A stretch of DNA of 64,000 bases from Actinostola sp. cb2023 (Eukaryota > Cnidaria > Anthozoa > Actiniaria > Actinostolidae): positions 62,001 through 126,000 of the forward strand of contig JAUJYZ010000215.1 of NCBI GenBank assembly GCA_033675265.1, given 5' to 3'. The translations under genes and the position numbers were made by a program. Below the pieces are notes generated by a model. It did no database searches. It saw only the letters and a list, made by a program, of their open reading frames with translations, and was not told where the DNA came from. Below are positions 40,434 through 48,578 of the stretch, piece by piece; position 1 is the first letter of the stretch, and the number at the start of each line of letters is the position of its first letter.

Positions 40434-41210
40434 TGACATTCACAAAATATCGATTGGAATATTCTTGCGTCTTCGAGGTATGCGGTCAGCAATCTTTCGA
40501 TAACCACCGCGTGGTGAAAATGGTGGCCAACGCGACTTTCCTAAACGAATTATTGGAGAGGGTTCAAGAGCTTTCCTCACAAATGGATGGTCAAGCCACC
40601 AGTACAGAACTTTCTCGTGTATTTGGAAGGTCAAATAATCCCTCGACAAGTTCATTTTCAACTAGTACTACTACTAGTATAAATAGCACCACTGCCAGTG
40701 GAAGTAGCATAGCATCTCTCGATTTCGAAGAAACTTGAATATGAGAAGGATTGGTATGGCTAGTGGAAGTAGACGATCCATCCGATCAAGGGCACAGTCG
40801 CAAGATGGTCCGTATTTGCGAGATTTGGTACTTCTTCAAGGCCCATCCACAAACATTGTTCCTTGACAAAGCAGCAAAGTTCAGCTAATGGAGCATGGCC
40901 ACGTACTGTCTGCCTGCCAATTCATGAAAGGCATGAATGAAATACAAGTTGAGGCGAATATCTTGGAAGCCTATGAAGGAAAAATCCCCCCTCGTGTGGA
41001 CATTGAAATTTTAATGTCAGTGCACAATAAACTACTGAAACCAACCCTGGCTCCAGGACAGGATGGTATCAACGGTATCACTCTGCATAGGTTATTTAAA
41101 AACAAACCAGTTTATGTCAGGCCAAGTGTTCAAATACTTTCAAGTTTGTCAGAGGTAAGATTAAACTCACTTATTTTGGAAATCAATATTGATACTTTAC
41201 TTAAAAATCT

Positions 41211-41722
41211 GCACCTATCAATGTTATGCCCCAGGGTATAAGGGGCGGGCTGATTTGACAATTTCAGAAATTTTGAATCAATTTCCCCTCCCTTGGGCAT
41301 CACTCGAGCATCAAATTCCCACCCCGGGGGTACCTGTTGAGTAAATTCTACATATTTTAGGAAGCATTTACAAGGTTCTCATTACAATTGAAGGGCTCCA
41401 TGCAAGAACAACATAAGTAATCTCTGATCAAAATCTAAATTCTCCTCAAGATTCTTTGAATTTCAAAGGAGAAGTTGGTATTTGATCAGAAGTCACTCAC
41501 TCCGTTCTTGCAGGGACCCCTTCAATTTATTAAAAACTCCCTCTCACCAGTTCACAAGTGGCTATACAAAACATGGACTTCTGGGTATTTTCCAAGATGG
41601 CGGAGCACTTGTTTCCAGGCTCTACCATATTTATGTCAAATTCTCTCCCCTGACAGCCTAAGATGTCAAACACCCATGGGTAGCCCATCCCCTATACCCT
41701 GGGGCATAACATTAATAGGTGC
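41211..41722. repeat. 512-bp inverted-repeat MITE inside the HECT-like gene
   Basis: GCACCTATCAATGTTATGCC is mirrored by GGCATAACATTAATAGGTGC. TACCCTGGGG pairs with CCCCAGGGTA further in. It contains a CAAGATGGCGG site near 41592. Confidence 0.85.
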
Positions 41723-41793
41723 ATAAATAATAGTCACAATGAAAAATGATGATGATCTTTTTATGAAAAGACTATATTATATAATAATAGTAT

Positions 41794-41985
41794 ATACCAC
41801 ACAAGTCACACAACTGAATAATACTATTCGTGCTCTGATTGGCTACTCAATCTCGGAATATCCTTGACTATTCACCTCCGAGCAAACCAAGATGGCATCG
41901 TGTTTCACGAGCGTGTCTTCATCTTCTTGAAAATAAATGTTATATATTTTGCTGGCTATTCACTTGTGTGGTATATACTAAAACA
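41794..41985. repeat. Short inverted repeat before HECT exon
   Basis: TATATACCACACAAGTCACA is mirrored by ACTTGTGTGGTATATA. A MITE-like element of about 190 bp. Confidence 0.6.
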
Positions 41986-43312
41986 ATAATCCCCTTGTTG
42001 TTCTTATGCTTGTTGTTCTTATGCATGGTAGTAAATCTAATTTTGTTCAAATAGGTAACAACAATGTTCAAGCCAACCAAACCAACCAGCCCATTCCATC
42101 TGTTCAAATCCCAGCACAAACCAACCAGCCCATTCCATCTGTTCAAATCCCAACACAAACCAACCAGCCCATTCCATCTTCACAAATCCCAGTGCAACCC
42201 AACCAGAATGGGTTCCCATTGGACAGTGCTGTTCAGGCAGAATTAATTCCAGATGAAGATGATGTTTCATTTAGAAAATCAGTTGTCGTTTGCCGCTCAA
42301 ATATTAGAAAGAACATTATAGAAATATTTGCTGAACCTGACATACTGAGTTACCACACCCTTGATATTGTTGTCTTGGATCAAAGAGGACAACCTGAGAA
42401 AGGAAAGGGCAAAGGAGTGTTGTTGGACATTCTAACAGAGTTTTGGCAAGAATTCTTTACGGCGCTAGCAGTGAGAGAATCCCATATATACGACATGACC
42501 TACAGAAGCCCCAGTGGGAGTCCATTGGAAGAGTTCTTGTTTATGGATATATGAGGGTAAACTACTTCCAACTGAGTTTGTCAAAACTCTTCATAGCTTC
42601 ATGCTTATTTGGTGAGGAGAGTATAACCCCTGAATTCTTGCTACAGTCATTCAGAGAGTACATATGATGATCGTGAGATAATGGATGTGTGTCTTAGTGA
42701 TGAATTCAACCCCAACAATGAGGATACCCTAGACTTCCTTGGTTCTTTCAAGTGCTTTAGAGTGCCAGCTAAGGAAACAATTCACTCGATTATACATGAA
42801 CTTGCTCATCAAGAACTAATACAGAAACCCAGATATATTCTAAATTGTTGGGCACCGATTATTGCATCTCTGAAATATGATGAAAGCTTCCAAACTCTGT
42901 CGGGGATCACTGCATTGTATGAAAGGACACGACCATCTGCAAAGAAGGTGATCAAACTTTTCAAGGCAAAACCATCAAGTGATGCAGAACGACAGAGCCT
43001 AGACCACCTCAAAAGGTTTGTGAAATCTCTAGAGGGGAAATCTTTACAGAGATTTCTACACTTTTGCAGTAGTACAGGGTACAGTATGGGACGTCCCTTT
43101 CAAACACATTCCGTCCCTTTGGGAGGAATGTGTCCCTTTCAAACAGAAATCCATACTGAGAGACGTTTGGCGAAAAGTGTCCCTTTGGCGCGAGAAAGCG
43201 GAAGTGAGAAGATAATGAATTCAAAAATGACAAATTCAAAAAATTCGAGAAATCAAAAAAAGCTGACAAGGATAAATAGAGAGACAAGCCATGGAGTCAT
43301 GGCATTGTAACA

Positions 43313-43480
43313 ATGAGACGAATACGAGCAGGACGACGAAGGAAAAGAAGGATCCAAGGCAGTGGAGGATTGAAGGAGATCTTGGGAGCTCTTTCAATCA
43401 TAGGGAAAGCGTTAAACAGGGCTCGCAAACGCACACGGTTTGGTCAGCCAAATTATGGAAAGCCACTCAAGATATTTTGA
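43313..43480 (+). CDS. Short arginine-rich core-like protein
   Basis: 55 codons, too short for most ORF calls. The N-terminus is extremely basic (MRRIRAGRRRKRRIQGSGGL), followed by a short hydrophobic helix (KEILGALSIIGKALNRARKR) and a basic tail. Composition and size recall adenovirus mu/pVII-type DNA-condensing proteins. IQGSG fits the adenain cleavage consensus (M/I/L/N)xGx-G, which could be chance. It starts the dense ORF cluster. Function inferred from composition only. Confidence 0.45.
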   Translation: MRRIRAGRRRKRRIQGSGGLKEILGALSIIGKALNRARKRTRFGQPNYGKPLKIF

Positions 43481-43516
43481 AGGTCATGTCAACACAGTGC
43501 AGATTGAAAACTGACA

Positions 43517-44029
43517 ATGTTCAACGAACGCTACTTGAAGATTCGTAAAGAAGGAGAGGCGGTGAACGACCGTCGAATGAAGCTGTTGTATGGACTTCAG
43601 TTTGGGAGAACGGTGCAAGCAAAGTTTGAGCACCCCTCGAGCTACGGGATCCTGCAAAAAAAGGACAGTTTTCTTCGACCTTACCTGACGGCTCGCCAGT
43701 GTTACCGAAGTCTGTGGGACGTGTGCGAGTCGAAGAAATTAGGATTGAAGGTGGGGGATGTAATGGAAGTGCACGAGCGAAGTCGGTGTCAGGACATCTT
43801 ACCACTCCATCAAGACCAAGCGTTGGTCCGATTTGAAAAGGAGATGGGCCGTGTGGAATCGCAGCGTTCGCCATGGGAATGTTTCAGAGACAAGGAGTTG
43901 AAGTGGTTAAGGAAGAGTGGCTTGAAATGTTCACATTGGAAAGAGTACGAACGAATGCACTGTTTTGGACGTACAATGGCACGTATTGTTTGCCATGCTT
44001 TGAAAAACACAATAGAGGAAATCGGGTGA
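43517..44029 (+). CDS. Unrecognised 170-residue protein in ORF cluster
   Basis: ATG at 43517, 36 bp after the stop of the preceding small gene. It is rich in Arg, Lys, Glu and Cys (SYGILQKKDSFLRPYLTARQ; CSHWKEYERMHCFGRTMARI). A predicted alpha-helical protein with no known motif. Codon usage is GC-richer than the flanks, like its neighbours. Confidence 0.5.
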   Translation: MFNERYLKIRKEGEAVNDRRMKLLYGLQFGRTVQAKFEHPSSYGILQKKDSFLRPYLTARQCYRSLWDVCESKKLGLKVGDVMEVHERSRCQDILPLHQDQALVRFEKEMGRVESQRSPWECFRDKELKWLRKSGLKCSHWKEYERMHCFGRTMARIVCHALKNTIEEIG

Positions 44030-44070
44030 TGGACAGTCACGAGCATTAAATCGTGACTCAAGACGTACGG

Positions 44071-44077
44071 TATATAT
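44071..44077 (+). promoter_or_regulatory. TATA-box-like site
   Basis: TATATAT lies 33 bp before the ATG at 44110, in otherwise GC-balanced DNA. Confidence 0.4.
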
Positions 44078-44109
44078 GACTGGTGGTGAGTTCAGTTTCA
44101 GTTGTAACG

Positions 44110-44382
44110 ATGGAACAAGCCGAAGACAACCAACTCGTGCCTCCCAGGTTTCCAACAAAAGAGTGGTCTCCGGCACAAATTAAAGAATGGGTTCATTCCC
44201 ATCTGGACGATAAACACCGACAGTTTTATTTGTCGAATGGTCAAGAAGTACCGATGACATTTTCCCTCTCATTCACGCGAGAAGAGATCGCAGAGACCGA
44301 GGACACCCTCATTCACTTCATCCATCGTATGGTGGACAAGTTCGGGTGCCAGATGAGGTCCATGCACGACCGAGAGACGTGA
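44110..44382 (+). CDS. Unrecognised ~90-residue protein in ORF cluster
   Basis: I choose the ATG at 44110 (MEQAEDNQLVPPRFPTKEWS). The sequence is helical and charged, with FTREEIAETEDTLIHFIHRM, and no motif is recognised. Just downstream, another frame at 44350-44560 is open apart from one TGA (VRFVHVRVGERWCVPKN; LPSSGKKILVQVLKAQC), which suggests an overlapping or frame-broken gene. Confidence 0.45.
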   Translation: MEQAEDNQLVPPRFPTKEWSPAQIKEWVHSHLDDKHRQFYLSNGQEVPMTFSLSFTREEIAETEDTLIHFIHRMVDKFGCQMRSMHDRET

Positions 44383-44608
44383 TCGTGCGATTCGTGCATG
44401 TACGTGTCGGGGAGAGGTGGTGTGTTCCAAAGAATACTGGAGTGTCAAGACATTTTGACGCTGTATGGGACTGAATAGCCGAAGATGTGGGACTACCCTC
44501 GTCCGGCAAAAAAATTTTGGTTCAAGTACTCAAGGCCCAATGTGGGAAAATGGTGAAGCGAGTGATTAGACAGTGAATACAATGTGTAACGCAATTGATT
44601 AGACAGTG

Positions 44609-44614
44609 AATAAA
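44609..44614 (+). terminator. Poly(A) signal candidate
   Basis: AATAAA lies downstream of 44110-44382 and before the next ORF. It is preceded by a duplicated GATTAGACAGTGAATA (44565-44580 and 44597-44612). Confidence 0.4.
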
Positions 44615-44655
44615 AAATATTTGACCTGGCCGTGTAGTGTTAGTTGTTTTTGAAA

Positions 44656-45069
44656 ATGGCGGAGTGCACACCTCTCTCTTGCGATTTTTTCACCGCAGAG
44701 GTTGAAATGAAGAGTGATTTTGGCGAAGGGGTATTTGGGGATTCCATGTTCAACAGCGCACGATTGATGGTTGAAAAATGGAAGGTGATGTTGGACATTG
44801 TGTCGGGGAAGCCCAAGACGATGAAGGCTGTAGAGGAATACGCCATGTTTCTGAAACGCTTCCCTTCACGCGAGGAGTGTGTGTTCTTGGTGGAGGTTTG
44901 TTATCAATTACCGGCCAAGACCGTGAAGTCGATGGGTCGAATAGAGACCCAGCTGCGTGAGACAGGGAAACTTGATTTCAAGGTGGTGGGAGTGTGTCCT
45001 TATGCCTCGTGGGAGATTGAATGGTTGAGACGCGTGTATGGAAAAGATTGTTACACTGTGGAGGGATAA
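44656..45069 (+). CDS. Unrecognised 137-residue protein in ORF cluster
   Basis: The ATG at 44656 lies in AAAATGGCGG context. Helical sequence with LMVEKWKVMLDIVSGKPKTM, FPSREECVFLVEVCYQLPAK and YASWEIEWLRRVYGKDCYTV. No motif is recognised. The last 49 bp overlap the next ORF in another frame, as in compact viral genomes. Confidence 0.5.
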   Translation: MAECTPLSCDFFTAEVEMKSDFGEGVFGDSMFNSARLMVEKWKVMLDIVSGKPKTMKAVEEYAMFLKRFPSREECVFLVEVCYQLPAKTVKSMGRIETQLRETGKLDFKVVGVCPYASWEIEWLRRVYGKDCYTVEG

Positions 45070-45509
45070 TTTTTACCGCCTTCCGATCTCGCCTTGCGCC
45101 GTGCCAACGAGCCGTGCAAGATATTTCTGGAGAGCAGCTCGCACTGTACAACGGGGGTGAGTTCATGAACGGGACGATGGTGTCTACCCATGGGCAGAAG
45201 AAGCTGGAGTCTCAGCTGATGCGGTGGTGTATCAGCCCTGACATTATACGCATCTGTGGATGTTTGTCAGCTCACCCGTTGAGACAGACTTTGGTGTCGA
45301 CTCTTTCCACGTTGGAAGAGTTGAAAGCGTATGAAGATTCCCCCCTGCACGAGGAGATCTGGCGTTTGTTCTTCAGCGTTCTACTCGAAGTGTCCATGTT
45401 TCCCCAGGCGTCGCACAAAGATGTGATGATGGAGTGGAGTAGAGAGTTGGAGTGCATTTCCGAGGACTCCTTTTGTGACAGATACTATAACAGTGCCTAT
45501 TGCGTGTGA
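45021..45509 (+). CDS. Unrecognised 162-residue protein in ORF cluster
   Basis: The ATG at 45021 overlaps the previous gene; an internal ATG at 45166 (MNGTMVSTHGQKKLESQLMR) is an alternative start. The C-terminal two thirds are helical (LHEEIWRLFFSVLLEVSMFP; HKDVMMEWSRELECI). No motif is recognised. Confidence 0.45.
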   Translation: MVETRVWKRLLHCGGIIFTAFRSRLAPCQRAVQDISGEQLALYNGGEFMNGTMVSTHGQKKLESQLMRWCISPDIIRICGCLSAHPLRQTLVSTLSTLEELKAYEDSPLHEEIWRLFFSVLLEVSMFPQASHKDVMMEWSRELECISEDSFCDRYYNSAYCV

Positions 45510-45538
45510 CGGTTTCAGTGCGTCACAAGTGTTGTAAG

Positions 45539-45913
45539 ATGAACGACCTAGGTTTTTGTGAGGGGACTGATAGCGGTGGAGAAGAAGAGACTAAAGAGTT
45601 CTATGTGTGGAGAAGACTGTGTTGTGGAAGACCTTTCTATCTACCCAAGAGACACGAACGATGTGGTCGACTCTTCGCAGATTGCCATCACACTATGGTG
45701 GGCCATGGAGTGTGTCAAGATGTGGAAGCGTGCCAACAGCGTCAGATGATTTTGAACCCTACCTTGAGATGCCCCCATTGTCAGGGTTATTTTTGGAGCT
45801 GTGGGTGCACGTGCGAGAAGAAGACAAAGGAGACAAAGGAGAAGACGCCGGAAAACGCTGCGTTTTTGAACGTTTGGAAACACAGAGGTTTCGCGAAAGA
45901 CAATGGACTGTAG
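45539..45913 (+). CDS. Cysteine-rich protein in ORF cluster
   Basis: The ATG at 45539 gives 124 codons. There are at least 12 cysteines, including RRLCCGRPFYL, RCGRLFADCHH and RCPHCQGYFWSCGCTC, which looks like a zinc-ribbon arrangement. A lysine-rich tail follows. An overlapping frame at 45607-45942 is also open over the same stretch and cannot be excluded. Early regulatory zinc-binding proteins of small DNA viruses have this look, but no family is recognised. Confidence 0.45.
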   Translation: MNDLGFCEGTDSGGEEETKEFYVWRRLCCGRPFYLPKRHERCGRLFADCHHTMVGHGVCQDVEACQQRQMILNPTLRCPHCQGYFWSCGCTCEKKTKETKEKTPENAAFLNVWKHRGFAKDNGL

Positions 45914-45965
45914 TGTTTGCGGGGGAGGGATGTGTTTTTTAGGGCGATCGATTGAAATTAAAATG

Positions 45966-45973
45966 TATATAAA
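45966..45973 (+). promoter_or_regulatory. TATA box
   Basis: TATATAAA lies 33 bp upstream of the ATG at 46006, the spacing expected for a short Pol II leader. Confidence 0.5.
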
Positions 45974-46005
45974 CCTCGACGTGTGTGTCTCGTTTTTATT
46001 CAATC

Positions 46006-46639
46006 ATGTCTGAAGACGATGGTAGTGAGAAAAGTGCGGGCAAAAGGGAAGACGAAGATATAGTGAAAGTCATCGACGCTTGCAGTGCGTTGTCGGAAGT
46101 TCTCTCGTTTAGAGTTGAATAAGAAGAGAATGGTCGACGATGATGAGGAAAAGAAGATCTTGAAGAAACGGAAACCCAGTCAGAAGAAGATGTGGCTGCC
46201 GGAAGGCAAGCGAGTTGTGGGATTGCTCAAAGCGTTTCGGGTGCGTACGGGCGAATGGATCAAGATTGCTGAGAACAGTCCCGAACGCTTCGAAACCGAT
46301 GTGGTCTGCGCCGCTCTGGCCACCTTGTGTGGTGGGGTCGATGAGAAGTTTGCTGGATTGATGGAAGCGCCTTCCCTGAACAAGGTGTGCAGTGAATTTT
46401 ATCTCTGTGATGCCCAAGGCGTGGACAGTCATACCGAAATCTTCTGGCCGTGGTTGAGCTGTAAACTCCATGCATCCTCGCCTCCTGAGACGATCCACCC
46501 CACCATGGAACAATGTCGTGGCACTCTCAGAGCCTTGCACCAGCTTCACCCCTCCTTCTTCTGTTCCTTCTCCTCCTTCTCCTCCTGCTCTCCTCCTCCT
46601 GTCGTGGAGCCTCCCTCGTCCATGCAAATTAGCAACTGA
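46006..46639 (+). pseudogene. Basic protein in ORF cluster, two overlapping frames
   Basis: ATG 46006 opens a 38-codon acidic frame (MSEDDGSEKSAGKREDEDIV) that ends at 46122. A second frame, open from 46085 to 46639 without an early ATG, continues with KKILKKRKPSQKKMWLPEGK, VVGLLKAFRVRTGEWIKIAE and FETDVVCAALATLCGGVDEK. Either a one-base change has split one gene, or expression needs frameshifting or splicing. The 3' end (46500-46630) is a pyrimidine-rich Ser/Pro stretch. Function unknown. Confidence 0.4.
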
Positions 46640-46680
46640 TGACATTAACTGTATTCCCTTTGTAATATCTCCTTTTTAAG

Positions 46681-47082
46681 ATGGATGGCAATGTTATAAT
46701 AAAGAGCTCAAATTCCGATCTGAAGGAAATGGGACTCACTGCATTGGGTGATATCTTGAGCCAAAGTTATTGCCACCGCAGGATGCGGCTGACACGAAAG
46801 CTGGAAAGATTCCTGCGAGCAGCATCTGACAGCATTGTTACAAATTTTGTGCGGTTTTGTACTGCCACTGATGTCTTGAATCCCGCTCGTCCCATTCTTG
46901 TTTGGGCAGCGTTCATGCCACCTGCTGCAATCAGGCCTAAAGCTCAAACATGTTTTCACACACTAGTTCTCGACAAAAACTACTCGTCTTACAGGCACCT
47001 TCGTACGAATATCGAGTTATTCTTGAGTGACACCAGCTGCTGGGACTTGAATGATGGTTATAAACTTTGCCAGAGCTTTTGA
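46681..47082 (+). pseudogene. SAM-like / HECT C-lobe-like fragment
   Basis: 133 codons after a pyrimidine-rich acceptor-like CTCCTTTTTAAG. The N-terminus, SNSDLKEMGLTALGDILSQS, resembles a SAM-domain helix. The C-terminal part, FVRFCTATDVLNPARPILVW and IRPKAQTCFHTLVLDKNYSS, resembles the HECT C-lobe segment around the catalytic TC pair. It partly overlaps in homology the end of the upstream HECT-like gene (FLHFCSSTG), so it is a different copy, not a simple continuation across the ORF cluster. Low-confidence family call. Confidence 0.35.
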
Positions 47083-47339
47083 CTTTAATGTTACAGTTGC
47101 GCTGCCCGCTTCCTGCACAAAACTGCGTATCTGTGTTATTTGCATTGTCACATTTAGTTCATCTTCATGTATTTTCCATTTAGTGGAACCAGGCCAGAAC
47201 GGCCAATTCAGCAGTAACCGGAACCAGTCCTCAGAAACAAGATGTACCTTAACTGAAGTCACTGGTCGGATGGTTCTACTAAATGGAAAACACCCCACGC
47301 CTCAATTTCAGATCTCGTTAATTTATGAATAATTGTTTT

Positions 47340-48350
47340 TGAGTTATTTATCAGTTTGTCTCTTGTCACTTCAGCAACCGAGTGCATAGTGTTTTAAACC
47401 TTCATCATGGGAAATGCAGCGTGCTGTTAGCAAAATGAGAAAAGATGACTTGATATGTTACATTTTTATGTTTATAACCGTTGTATCCAATAAAATGTTT
47501 ATTATTATACGCGTTGTTCGTTCGTCGTCCCAAAAACTCAAATAAAACACTTATTATATTCAAGCACGCTCGGGTCAACCACCCCCATTTTGAATTTGTG
47601 AATAAAAAAATCGGTAAAAAATTGCAACATTTGTTATGACGTCACAGTATCAAATTTATGTCCAAAAAAAACAAACATATTTTTCAGAATCGTGTAACCT
47701 TCCTGACAAAGTTTGATCGAAACTATATACATAAAGCATAGGAAGTTATTGCAAATTGAATTCTCTGAAAACACATTTTGGGGTGTAGTTGGCCCCAGTG
47801 TGAAGTGGCTCCTGAAATATGGGACACTATACAGTCAGGGTTATCAATATGACCATAGACGTTATTCTGAATAGGTGCACAAAATTATCCTTTCTCTCTA
47901 ACACAAAGTTTTCATGTTTTGAACATTAATTTGATTTGCTCACCACACGCTCAACCATGCAATCACCGTGTTCACTAAAGCATTTAAAAAAAACTACTAA
48001 CGCGTAATGTCATTACTTCCATGTGTAATAGTCAGGTCCCTTAGCGTCACGATCGTTACAGAGCTGACAAAAGCACCAAACTTGGCACAGTTGTAGCTTA
48101 TGGCAGTACTATAAATATTAGAGGGGGTGCCCAATGCAGATATTCCTTAGAAGTGAATTACAGATGATTAAATTCTCGAAAATGTCACTTGTTGGGCTCC
48201 CTGTGGTGTTAATATTGAATATTGTTATTTAATGACTTAAATCAATCAGAATGTCGTTTTTATGTGGTAAGTAACAATTTCAGTCTTATATCTATCATTT
48301 CTATCGGTTACCAGTTGAGCAAATAAGCTATTTTTCGACATTACTCTAAA
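47340..48350. other. No recognisable gene
   Basis: AT-rich sequence with unbiased ORFs. Nothing supported. Confidence 0.5.
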
Positions 48351-48578
48351 ATGCTAGTACCCAGTCCCACTCTTCCATTTGCCATTTCCAAGATGGCGGC
48401 GTCCAGGCATATCTACATAACCTGTAAGTATTCAGCCTAAATATTCAATTATATTAAGAATTTGTTTATAGTTTTATGTAGATAAACTTCTTTTTATAGT
48501 TTAGGATGATTTTAAAGTGACATTTCTATTTGTTTTGCCGTTTTTGAGCCACAAATACTGATCGTGTGGCTTTAATGA

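Larger units (their letters stand above)
40520..43075 (+). pseudogene. HECT-like ubiquitin-ligase gene, decayed
   Basis: The first exon starts at ATG 40520 (MVANATFLNELLERVQELSS) with a Ser/Thr-rich tail. The next part has PYLRDLVLLQGPSTNIVP, then a TGA at 40864-40866, then LAPGQDGINGITLHRLFKNK. A 512-bp MITE and another inverted repeat interrupt the gene. From 42060 there is a 42-nt repeat (QTNQPIPSVQIPAQ three times), then VVCRSNIRKNIIEIF and GVLLDILTEFWQEFF, typical of the HECT N-lobe. Further frames carry GRVLVYGYMRVNYFQLSLSK and AHQELIQKPRYILNCWAPII. It stops at FLHFCSSTG where the catalytic C-lobe should follow. Several frame changes and one stop show it is non-functional. Confidence 0.55.
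43080..46660 (+). mobile_element. Dense GC-rich + strand ORF cluster, probable viral segment
   Basis: At least seven short intronless ORFs follow one another on one strand with small gaps or overlaps, two TATA-box-like sites and one AATAAA signal. The G+C is visibly higher than the neighbourhood (31 of 60 bases at 43561-43620). HECT-like coding fragments lie on both sides. None of the larger ORFs is recognised; one small ORF is a virion-core-like arginine-rich protein. This organisation is viral rather than host-like. Left-edge repeats (GTCCCTTTCAAACACATTCC and inverted GGAATGTGT) at 43094-43145 may mark a junction. Family unknown. Confidence 0.55.

Noticed and set aside
46109..46645. Antisense 178-codon frame opposite the end of the GC-rich cluster
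   Set aside because: It mirrors the pyrimidine-rich tail and the + strand genes; no start context or motif, so treated as a shadow.
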